NCBI GenBank assembly: GCA_964390795.1
Contig: CAYMLQ010000367.1
Coordinates: 1-5,691, forward strand
Length of the DNA: 5,691 nucleotides
Direction: 5' to 3'
Origin: CAYMLQ01 sp964390795
GTDB taxonomy: Bacteria; Verrucomicrobiota; Kiritimatiellia; RFP12; UBA1067
In this document: one piece after another, positions 1-5,691 of the stretch
Position numbering within the stretch: the stretch's first letter is position 1
Layout: every line of letters begins with the position of its first letter
Translations under genes and position numbers: made by a program
The notes under the pieces: generated by a model
Seen by the model: the letters and a program-made list of their open reading frames with translations, nothing else
Databases searched by the model: none
What the model was told of the DNA's origin: nothing

Positions 1-186
1 TGATTTCGAGTCATGTGCATTCAACCAGGCTCTGCCACCTCTCCGGCAAAAGTGGGCACAAGAATAGCTGAAAGCGGGGGGTGCGGTCAAGACGGAGTTT
101 GATTTTTCTTCACGTTTGGCATTGCTTTGACCGGTCGATCTCGGTATTGTGAAAGTTCGAAATGATGGCAATGCGGATGACCCGAT
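1..186. other. Upstream intergenic region, no gene recognised
   Basis: No coding region is supported here. The stretch is less GC-rich than the flanking gene, with runs such as TTTGATTTTTCTTC at 98-111, as expected of a promoter region. It opens with TGA at 1-3, which could be the stop codon of a gene lying to the left, but this cannot be tested from the window. Apart from the weak promoter pair and palindrome described for 122-150, I see no riboswitch-like fold, tRNA or terminator. Confidence 0.5.
122..150 (+). promoter_or_regulatory. Possible weak sigma-70-type promoter for the regulator-oxidoreductase unit
   Basis: TTGCTT at 122-127 (3 of 6 matches to TTGACA) and TATTGT at 145-150 (4 of 6 to TATAAT) are separated by 17 bases, which is the ideal spacing. 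A start near 157 would leave a leader of about 30 bases before the ATG at 187. The 8-base palindrome GACCGGTC (129-136) lies inside the spacer and could be a protein-binding site, though perfect 8-mers of this kind occur by chance. Both hexamers are weak, so this is only the best candidate in the upstream region. Confidence 0.25.
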
Positions 187-840
187 ATGGCAATTGACGT
201 AATCGTTGTGGAAGACGACAGCCGGCTGCGGTCGGGGCTGTCGGAGATGATCAGCAGCGACCCGGAGTGCTCCTGCGTGGGCGCGTTCGGCTCCGGCGAG
301 GAAGCGCTGGAGAAGGCGCCTCCGCTGAAGCCACAGGTCGCGGTGATGGACATCAACCTGCCGGGCATGGACGGCATCGAGTGCGTGCGGCTGCTTGCCG
401 AGAAACTGCCTTCGCTCCAGATCGTGATGCTGACGGTCTATCAGGATACCGACAGCCTGTTCCGCGCGCTGGCGGCCGGCGCGCACGGGTATTTAGTTAA
501 GCCGGCGCGCGCGCGCGACCTGATCGCCGCAATCCGCGATATCCACAGCGGCGGCGCGCCGATGACCAGCGCGCTGGCCCGCAAGGTGGTGGACGCGTTC
601 CGCAAGCAGGCGGCTCCCGCGGCGGCGGCGCCGAGCGGCGAGACGGGCGAACTGGCGCCGCGCGAGCGCGAGATTCTGGATCTTCTGGCGCAGGGGTTTT
701 CGTATAAAGAGATCGCCGACCGGCTGAATGTCGCCTTCGCCACGGTTCACACCTACGTGCTGAGGATTTACAAGAAGCTGCATGTGCGCTCGAAAAATGC
801 GGCGGTGGCGCGGTGGCTGGGGTATCAGCGCGGCGAATGA
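187..840 (+). CDS. NarL/LuxR-type two-component response regulator
   Basis: This 217-residue protein is a complete DNA-binding response regulator of the usual length for the NarL/FixJ class and should act in the cytoplasm after phosphorylation by a sensor kinase. The receiver domain covers about residues 3-120: acidic pocket E9-D10-D11, phospho-acceptor D55 in MDINLPGMDG, switch T83 and invariant K105 in LVKPA. An Ala/Pro-rich linker follows (about 141-154). The LuxR-type helix-turn-helix is at about 156-212, with the family signature LAPREREILDLLAQG, KEIADRL and a KLHVRSKNAAVA tail. In the recognition helix, TVHTY (186-190) replaces the common TVKNH or TVKTH, so the DNA target may differ. 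The start at 187 keeps the receiver intact. Only a weak GGATGA-like ribosome site (175-180) precedes it, and no upstream in-frame ATG was found nearby. No kinase gene is visible. The oxidoreductase gene begins 15 bases after its stop, suggesting one operon. The family call is secure; signal and targets are unknown. Confidence 0.95.
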   Translation: MAIDVIVVEDDSRLRSGLSEMISSDPECSCVGAFGSGEEALEKAPPLKPQVAVMDINLPGMDGIECVRLLAEKLPSLQIVMLTVYQDTDSLFRALAAGAHGYLVKPARARDLIAAIRDIHSGGAPMTSALARKVVDAFRKQAAPAAAAPSGETGELAPREREILDLLAQGFSYKEIADRLNVAFATVHTYVLRIYKKLHVRSKNAAVARWLGYQRGE

Positions 841-846
841 GGGAGC

Positions 847-853
847 GGAGGAG
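847..853 (+). promoter_or_regulatory. Ribosome binding site for the oxidoreductase
   Basis: GGAGGAG at 847-853 lies in the 15-base gap between the two plus-strand genes. Its first GGAGG ends 4 bases before the ATG at 856, slightly closer than ideal. An in-frame ATG at 874 (Met7), with AGAGGG at 860-865 before it, is an alternative start. Both choices keep the twin-arginine motif, so the exported mature protein would be the same. Confidence 0.6.
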
Positions 854-855
854 AC

Positions 856-2154
856 ATGAAGAGGGCGGTTTCCATGGGGCGGCGTGAGTTTGTGCGGTTG
901 GCGCAGGCGGGCATGGCGGCGCTGCCGCTGTCGCCGCTCGCGGCGCTCGCGCAGGAAACGGGGGCCGGGCCGGAGTCCGGCGCGCAGGCCCCGCAGGGCC
1001 AGGAGGTTGCGGCCTTCGCGGCGGGCGGGCGGGCCTACGCCAGGAAGGTCAAGCTGGGGCTGATCGGCTGCGGCGGGCGCGGCACGTGGATCAGCAATCT
1101 CTTCGCCTCGCACGGCGGGTTTGCTTTCACGGCGGTGGCCGACTATTTTGAGGAGCGCTCGGTGCGGGCGGGCGCGCAGCTCGGGGTGCCGAAGGCGCAG
1201 TGCTTCTCGGGGCTGGATGGGTATCAGCGGCTAATGGCGTCGGGTGTCGAGGCGGTCGTGCTGCAGACGCCGCCTTACTTTTTTCCTCGGCACGCTGAAG
1301 CGGCGCTGGAGGCGGGGCTTCACCTCTATATGGCCAAGCCCGTGGCGATCGACATTCCGGGCACGCAGAGCATCCGCCAGCTGGCGGAGCGGGCGACGCA
1401 GCAGCGGCGCGTCTTTCAGGCCGACTACCAGTTGCCGCGCGACCCCGTAAACATCGAGGTTGCCAAGCGTATCCAGGCGGGCGCCCTGGGCAAGCTGCAG
1501 TCCGTTTTTTCATCCGGCTGGGCAGGGGGCAACGGCTATCAGGATCCGCCGCTGGAAGCGACGCTGGAGGGCCGGCTGAAGGATCTGGTCTGGTGCAACG
1601 ACGTGGCGTTGGGCGGGGACTACCTGGTTCACTACGACGTGCATATCATCGATGCGGTGGTGTGGGCGCTGGGCAAGGTGCCTGTGGCGGCCATGGGCGC
1701 CTCGGCGGCGCACCGGCCCTCAGCGCACGGGGATGCGCGCGACTCCTGCTCCGTCGTGTACCTGTTCGACGATGGGACGGTCTGGTGCCATCAGGGTGTC
1801 TTGGGCGCCTATCACGACTGGATCAAGAACGGACGGCTGACCGCGTCGCTGCAGGGAACGCAGGCGTCGGCCTGCCTGTCGTATGCAGGAAAGTCCTTCG
1901 TGCGGGGCGGGCCGCGCCACTTCAGCGGGGGCGTGCCGAATCCCGAGGCGAGCGTGCGAACGAACATCGACGAGTTCAGGCAGGCGATCGAAGACAATGA
2001 CTTTTCGAACCGCCAGGTGGCCCGTGCGGTTGACAGCAACCTCGCGGCCATTCTGGGGCGAGAGGCTTCGGCGCGGCGGACGCTGGTGACGCTGGACGAA
2101 CTGCTGCGCGAGAACAAGGCGCTTGCGCCGGATCTCGCGGGGCTGAAGCGGTAA
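856..2154 (+). CDS. Tat-exported Gfo/Idh/MocA-family oxidoreductase
   Basis: This 432-residue protein belongs to the glucose-fructose oxidoreductase / inositol dehydrogenase family, whose members use tightly bound or free NAD(P) to oxidise or epimerise sugars and cyclitols; some relatives (GH109) use NAD to cleave glycosides. A twin-arginine leader is visible at MGRREFVRLAQAG (R9-R10) followed by a hydrophobic Ala/Leu stretch and LAALAQE near 29-34, so export in folded form is likely. An Ala/Gly-rich linker follows to about residue 60. The Rossmann fold starts at KLGLIGCGGRG (66-76, GxGxxG), with D96 after strand 2 and the nucleotide-domain lysine in MAKP (K161), where many relatives have EKP. 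The substrate domain has GGDYLVHYDVHIID (253-266). The conserved H263 is present, but H259 occupies the place usually held by Asp or Glu four residues earlier. The C-terminal ILGREASARRT segment and the ending DLAGLKR are typical of the secreted Planctomycetota/Verrucomicrobiota subgroup. It is probably co-transcribed with the regulator. The substrate is unknown. Confidence 0.92.
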   Translation: MKRAVSMGRREFVRLAQAGMAALPLSPLAALAQETGAGPESGAQAPQGQEVAAFAAGGRAYARKVKLGLIGCGGRGTWISNLFASHGGFAFTAVADYFEERSVRAGAQLGVPKAQCFSGLDGYQRLMASGVEAVVLQTPPYFFPRHAEAALEAGLHLYMAKPVAIDIPGTQSIRQLAERATQQRRVFQADYQLPRDPVNIEVAKRIQAGALGKLQSVFSSGWAGGNGYQDPPLEATLEGRLKDLVWCNDVALGGDYLVHYDVHIIDAVVWALGKVPVAAMGASAAHRPSAHGDARDSCSVVYLFDDGTVWCHQGVLGAYHDWIKNGRLTASLQGTQASACLSYAGKSFVRGGPRHFSGGVPNPEASVRTNIDEFRQAIEDNDFSNRQVARAVDSNLAAILGREASARRTLVTLDELLRENKALAPDLAGLKR

Positions 2155-2172
2155 GCCCGACGGGCGGTTTTT
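2155..2172 (+). terminator. Probable intrinsic terminator of the plus-strand unit
   Basis: Directly after the TAA at 2152-2154, GCCC (2155-2158) can pair with GGGC (2162-2165) around a GAC loop, followed by GG and five T residues (2168-2172). The stem is short but all G-C. The T-run overlaps the stop codon of the minus-strand gene (TAA read from 2173-2171), so the two converging genes share this element with only 16 bases between their ends. In the minus direction no T-run follows the hairpin, so it should act mainly on plus-strand transcripts. Confidence 0.5.
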
Positions 2173-5100
2173 AGCGCAGTTCAATCACCTTCGCGGTGCC
2201 TCCCGGGACGAGTGCCGTGACGCGCACAGGCGCGGCCGGGGTGGCCACGGGATAGAAGCTGGCCTCGTACGGGAAGCGCTCGCACACGCGTTCGACGCCC
2301 TCGCACGTGAACGTCACCTTGGCGCCGGGTATCGCGTCCGCCGTCAGCACGGCGTAGCGCGCGTCTTTGCCCCAGGGCGAGCGGATCGTGAAGGCGTGCG
2401 CCTGCCCGAACGCGCCCGCGTCGGCGCTCTGATGAGCGGCGGCCAGCGGCGCGCTCGCCGGAAACTCCTCGCGGGGCGCGGCGGGGTAGCCGAGCGTCAC
2501 CAGGGAGAGCGGTGGGATCGTCACGGTGAGCGTGCCGTTCTTCAGTTCGGGCGCGACAGCCGGATGCGACCCTTTCTCGGCGGCGAGAAGCGGGCCCGAG
2601 TCACCCCTGTGCAGGACGCCGGTGCCCTCCGGGAGCAGACCCGCCTTGGCCGTGTCGATCGTGGCGGTGACGGTGTTGGTTGCGCGGGTCTGGTTCATGA
2701 GCATGACCCAGAAACGGTCGGGGCTGCGGGCGGCCAGCCAGTCGGTCTTGGCGTCGCCGGTCGTGACGAGCCCGCGCTCGACCCAGAGCACGGCCTTCGT
2801 GTCGTCATACACGCGGCCCGGCTCGGCCGAATACACGCGGTTGTTGAACCAAGCGTAGTTTTTCTGCTTCACCCACGGGAAGGCGATCATGCCGCCTGAG
2901 CGCGCTTCTGCATCGGCCAGCAGGTAGTCCATCGTGAAGGCGTAATGCACGGGGATGTGATGGTAGTAGAGGCTCGTGATGTCCGGCCCGGTGTACGGGT
3001 AGCGCGGGTCGTGGACGCGGTCGGTGAAGCAGGTGAGGTAGTAGCCGGGGTAGTTGGCGAAGCGACCGATGACGCTGTTGCGGGCGAAGGTGCGGTAGAT
3101 CTCGCGGCCGGTGTGGCGGTAGACGCGCAGCAGGTGTGGCGCCCAGGTCGACTGCATGATGTTGTTCATCGCGCCGCGGAAGCAGGTGTAGGTGGAGGGC
3201 TGCTCCAGGCCAAGGCCGACCGGCGAGACCTGCCACGCGGGCACCGCGTGTTCGGGCGTGTCGTTCGGCTGGCGCGGCCAGCCGAGGCGGAAGAGTTGGT
3301 CGTTCTTGTGCCAGACCGGATGGTAGGTGACCTGCAAGCCGCCGGGGTGTAGGGTGACGTCGCCCGCAAGGACGCGCGGGTGCGACCACTGCCCGGCGAT
3401 CGTATGGAACGCGCCCTCCTCGGCTGCGGCGAGATAGCGCGCCTCGTGCGTGGCCTCGTAAAGGTCGAGCAGGTCCCACCAGTACGGGTAGAAGTGGATG
3501 TTGTAGAAGCACTCGTAGTCGACAGGCCGGGTCTGGCGTCCGTAAACCTCTTTTGCGAGCCACACGTCGGCGTTGGCGGTCGCCTCGGAGAGCGGCGCGA
3601 GCGTGGGGTTCAGGCGGTAGCCGGCCAGCCTCTCAGTCCACGGCCACGAGGCGTTGTAGGCCTGCGCGTGCCGCACCTTCCCGTCGGAGAAGGCGAGTTC
3701 CCCCAGCCAGGGGTTGAGTCCGCGCGTGAGCCGCGACAGTCCCTCCCAGCACGTGGTGCCGTAGAAGTCGGTGGGCACGCGGAGCTGATTGCGTATAGGC
3801 TGGCCGTCGCGGGTCACGCCGTTTTGGAGAAGGTCGGAACGCTTGCGGCTCAGCAGGAACTCGAGGGTAGGCAGCGCCCGCGAGGCCCAGAAGGTCTCTG
3901 AGCGCGTGAGCGTGGCTGCGGAGAGCAGCGCGAGCGGGGCCGCGTGCTTGCCCATGGTCGCGCTTTCGATGTCATAAAAGCCGCGCAGGTCGGCGTTCCA
4001 GCCGCCGAACTCGTCGCTCAACATCAGGTCAACCATGTTGAGCGCGGCATCGGTCAGCGAGGCGTTGATCGGCTCACGGTAATCGGTGACTTGCATGATG
4101 TTCGCGACAGCCGCCTCGAGCGTGGTCTTCCACTCGGCGGGCCGGGTCATGACGCGCCAGTTGATGACCCGTGTGGCGCCGGCCTCCAAGCGCGAGCGGG
4201 GACTTCCTAAGACCGGGCTGAAGAAAGTCGGCTGCACGCGGGCGCGGCTGTTGAGCAGGGCGAAGCCGCAGACCGCGTTGGTGGCGTCGGGCCAGACGAA
4301 CGGCAGGTCGGCGGGCTCGGCGATGACGGCCACGCAGAGCGGGGCGCCGTTTGTCTGCCACGGGAGCTGCGCGAGCGCCAGCGGGTGCGGCGTGAGCGTG
4401 TTGCACAGCAGGTCCGGGCTGGCGGGCAGGCGCTGGAACTGGTAGAGCGGGGGAAGCTGCACGAACTGCACGTTGTCGCGGTCCGTCTCCTGGAGCGCGC
4501 TGAACCCGAGCGAGTAAGAGGCGGCGGTGGGCGCGGTGAACCGCGCCTGTGCGCGCAAGGTGTATGGGTCGTCTGAGTCGAGGCTCCAGCGCACGGGCAG
4601 CGTCTGGCCGTCGGCCGAGCGGTAAAGGAGATCGGCGGAGACCGCGTCGGAGGCAACGAGTTCGCTTGGCACGAAACGGGTGGCGGGAGCGGACGTGTAG
4701 GGGTCGGCTCCGGCCGTGCAGGTCCGCGTGCGCACGCCGTTGAACGCGAGGTCGACGGGCACGCGCGCACCCTGCCAGGTCGCGACGCGCAGGAGGTCGG
4801 CCACGACGCTTTCGGCCCGCAGCACGAAGAGCGCCTCTTGGCCGGCGGCGTCGGGGATCGGCAGCCAGGCTTCGCCGACGCGCAGGTGAACCGAGCGGAC
4901 AATCCAGGCGCGGCCATCGGCGCTGCTGGCGGTGCGGAAGGCCACGCGCATCGTTTTCGACTCGAGCGTGGCGAGCGGCGCGTCAGCACTGCGGGTGAGC
5001 GTCGGAGATCGGAAGGCCGCGGGTTCTTCGGAGGCGAGAGGAACGGGTTTTGTGCGGAGCCGCGCGCGCTGCTGGGGCGTCATCTCGCCGGGCTTTGACG

Positions 5101-5566
5101 CTCCGCGCGTGACGAACACGGCGTCGCAGCGCCCGTAGCCGTGCGTGGTGTCCTGGAGGGCGAGCAGGTGGGTGCCCGCGGTCAGGGGGCGTGATCCGAG
5201 CGCCTGCCAAATGAAGCCTTCCTTGCCGTGGTTGCCGGCCTCCGTCTCCAGACGCGTGCCGTCCACGGCGAGGGCGAAGCGGCGCGTACCGGGGCGGTCG
5301 GAGGGGAAGTCGCGGGCGAGCGCCCAGAAGGTGTAGTCGCCCGGCGCGTCGGCGCTGAAGGCGGTGACGGCGTCGTAGAGCGGCTCGCGGCGCGTGGCGG
5401 CGGGGAAGACCTGGAGCATGTAGCGTCCGGAGCACGCGGCGTCGCTGACCCGCGCCCACGCGCCTTGGAACTGGAAATCCTCGGCTTCGATGAGCAGAGA
5501 CTCGGCTCCGGCGGCGGCAGAGGCGACCCCCAGTACGAGACACACGAGGCGCAACGAGAAAGTCAT
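2171..5566 (-). CDS. Large secreted multidomain protein of unknown family, CAZyme-like architecture
   Basis: I do not recognise a named family for this 1131-residue protein. A Sec signal peptide is clear: MTFSLRL, hydrophobic VCLVLGVASAAAG, likely cleavage after A21 before ESLL. Residues 22-155 look like a galactose-binding or malectin-type beta domain, beginning LLIEAEDFQFQGAW and ending CDAVFVTRG. Residues 196-480 appear beta-rich. Residues 480-900 are mostly helical, resembling an (alpha/alpha) toroid, and very rich in aromatics and His: SDEFGGWNAD (517-526), YECFYNIHFYPYWWD (684-698), GRFANYPGYY (834-843) and SLYYHHIPVHYAF (865-877). Acidic candidates for catalysis include D518, E519, D532, E534, E608, D683 and E685. 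Residues 950-1030 form a C-terminal beta-sandwich like that closing many glycosidases (FWVMLMNQT, then LTVTIPPLSLVTLGY), and a short domain follows to 1131. A polysaccharide lyase or glycosidase is the best guess, by architecture only. The reading frame is unbroken, and it converges on the oxidoreductase gene. Confidence 0.9.
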   Translation of the reverse strand: MTFSLRLVCLVLGVASAAAGAESLLIEAEDFQFQGAWARVSDAACSGRYMLQVFPAATRREPLYDAVTAFSADAPGDYTFWALARDFPSDRPGTRRFALAVDGTRLETEAGNHGKEGFIWQALGSRPLTAGTHLLALQDTTHGYGRCDAVFVTRGASKPGEMTPQQRARLRTKPVPLASEEPAAFRSPTLTRSADAPLATLESKTMRVAFRTASSADGRAWIVRSVHLRVGEAWLPIPDAAGQEALFVLRAESVVADLLRVATWQGARVPVDLAFNGVRTRTCTAGADPYTSAPATRFVPSELVASDAVSADLLYRSADGQTLPVRWSLDSDDPYTLRAQARFTAPTAASYSLGFSALQETDRDNVQFVQLPPLYQFQRLPASPDLLCNTLTPHPLALAQLPWQTNGAPLCVAVIAEPADLPFVWPDATNAVCGFALLNSRARVQPTFFSPVLGSPRSRLEAGATRVINWRVMTRPAEWKTTLEAAVANIMQVTDYREPINASLTDAALNMVDLMLSDEFGGWNADLRGFYDIESATMGKHAAPLALLSAATLTRSETFWASRALPTLEFLLSRKRSDLLQNGVTRDGQPIRNQLRVPTDFYGTTCWEGLSRLTRGLNPWLGELAFSDGKVRHAQAYNASWPWTERLAGYRLNPTLAPLSEATANADVWLAKEVYGRQTRPVDYECFYNIHFYPYWWDLLDLYEATHEARYLAAAEEGAFHTIAGQWSHPRVLAGDVTLHPGGLQVTYHPVWHKNDQLFRLGWPRQPNDTPEHAVPAWQVSPVGLGLEQPSTYTCFRGAMNNIMQSTWAPHLLRVYRHTGREIYRTFARNSVIGRFANYPGYYLTCFTDRVHDPRYPYTGPDITSLYYHHIPVHYAFTMDYLLADAEARSGGMIAFPWVKQKNYAWFNNRVYSAEPGRVYDDTKAVLWVERGLVTTGDAKTDWLAARSPDRFWVMLMNQTRATNTVTATIDTAKAGLLPEGTGVLHRGDSGPLLAAEKGSHPAVAPELKNGTLTVTIPPLSLVTLGYPAAPREEFPASAPLAAAHQSADAGAFGQAHAFTIRSPWGKDARYAVLTADAIPGAKVTFTCEGVERVCERFPYEASFYPVATPAAPVRVTALVPGGTAKVIELR

Positions 5567-5571
5567 CTAAA

Positions 5572-5578
5572 CTCCTTT
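5572..5578 (-). promoter_or_regulatory. Strong ribosome binding site of the large secreted protein
   Basis: Read on the minus strand, AAAGGAG (5578 to 5572) is followed by TTTAG and the ATG at 5566-5564. The match to the anti-Shine-Dalgarno sequence is good and the 5-base spacing is workable. Together with the signal peptide that starts immediately, this fixes the start codon. Confidence 0.85.
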
Positions 5579-5593
5579 GATCAATTGCGTTGG

Positions 5594-5602
5594 ACTATAG
5601 CA
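5594..5602 (-). promoter_or_regulatory. Extended -10 promoter of the large secreted protein gene
   Basis: On the minus strand the sequence reads TGC TATAGT (5602 to 5594): a TATAGT hexamer (5 of 6 to TATAAT) preceded by the TGN extension. The -35 region is poor; TGGCCT (5622 to 5617, 17-base spacer) matches 3 of 6. That agrees with an extended -10 promoter, which needs little -35 contact, or with one helped by an activator. Transcription would begin near 5587, giving a leader of about 20 bases that holds the ribosome binding site and a TTGATCAA palindrome (5577-5584). Confidence 0.6.
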
Positions 5603-5644
5603 CAGGCGCGTCGTTGAGGCCAGATGGAGCTTGGTGAGGGTGCG

Positions 5645-5660
5645 ATTGAAAAGAATTGAA
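5645..5660 (-). repeat. TTCAAT direct repeat, one helical turn apart, upstream of the minus-strand promoter
   Basis: On the minus strand TTCAAT occurs twice, at 5660-5655 and 5650-5645, with four bases between copies, so the copies start exactly 10 bases apart on the same DNA face. They lie about 58-73 bases upstream of the predicted transcription start, where activators often bind. The repeat is only 6 bases long and the region is locally AT-rich, so chance is a real possibility. Confidence 0.25.
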
Positions 5661-5691
5661 GTCTGATGGCCGGTTTAGAGTGATTTCGATG

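Noticed and set aside
1..9. TGATTTCGA at the left edge, repeated at 5681-5689 near the right edge, as an element boundary
   Set aside because: Nine bases is too short to be meaningful over 5.7 kb at window edges, no transposase or integrase is present, and similarity does not extend further.
12..20. Minus-strand ATG codons at 14-12 and 20-18 as the start of a divergent gene running left
   Set aside because: Fewer than seven codons are visible and there is no clear ribosome site upstream.
33..48. TGCC...GGCA hairpin as a terminator of a gene to the left
   Set aside because: The stem has four pairs with an eight-base loop, and it is followed by AAAAGTGGG instead of a T-run.
116..125. TTGGCATTGC as a sigma-54 promoter
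   Set aside because: The GG (118-119) and GC (124-125) are only 4 bases apart; a sigma-54 site needs 10 bases between them.
493..1113. 206-codon minus-strand open frame across the regulator/oxidoreductase junction
   Set aside because: It is antisense to two well-recognised genes, has Arg/Pro-rich low-complexity composition and resembles no protein I know.
2805..3563. 252-codon open frame on the minus strand inside the large gene
   Set aside because: It is Arg/Pro/Ala-rich out-of-frame translation, typical of GC-rich DNA, and fully overlaps the 1131-residue frame, which has a signal peptide and domain-like structure. The same holds for the 260-codon frame at 4207-4989 and the 186-codon frame at 4983-5543.
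5646..5681. TTGAAA plus TAGAGT as a plus-strand promoter
   Set aside because: The spacer is 24 bases, far from the 16-18 needed; the alternative TTGAAG at 5656 gives only 14.

Overview
The window comes from a GC-rich bacterium (about two-thirds G+C by eye) that uses Shine-Dalgarno initiation. The best taxonomic hint is the oxidoreductase at 856-2154. Its Tat-type leader, its 'AKPVAID.PG' segment and its C-terminal 'AILGREASARRTLVTLDELLREN' region (split here, residues 398-420) are the style I know from the large secreted Gfo/Idh/MocA expansions of Planctomycetota, Verrucomicrobiota, Kiritimatiellota and Lentisphaerota. A huge secreted protein on the other strand fits a polysaccharide-degrading member of that superphylum. 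This placement is inference; no rRNA or other marker gene is present.

Layout, left to right. Positions 1-186 are non-coding as far as I can see and have lower GC than the genes; a weak promoter-like pair lies just before the first gene. Positions 187-840 (+) encode a complete NarL/LuxR-type response regulator. Only 15 bases later, 856-2154 (+) encodes a Gfo/Idh/MocA-family oxidoreductase with a twin-arginine signal, so the two look co-transcribed. A small hairpin plus T-run at 2155-2172 probably ends this unit, and its T-run overlaps the stop codon of the converging gene. Positions 2171-5566 (-) encode a 1131-residue secreted multidomain protein that I cannot assign to a named family. Its layout resembles a carbohydrate-active enzyme: an N-terminal binding-type beta domain, a second beta domain, an aromatic-rich mostly helical core and a C-terminal beta-sandwich. 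It has a good extended -10 promoter (5594-5602) and a strong ribosome binding site. Positions 5567-5691 are its upstream region.

How they may work together (inference): the big exported protein would act on a glycan outside the cytoplasm, the Tat-exported oxidoreductase would act on a sugar or sugar derivative in the periplasm, and the response regulator could control one or both. No histidine kinase, transporter, sulfatase or known CAZyme is in the window to confirm this. I found no RNA gene, insertion sequence, CRISPR array or origin. The least explained items are the large unassigned protein and the regulator-oxidoreductase pairing.
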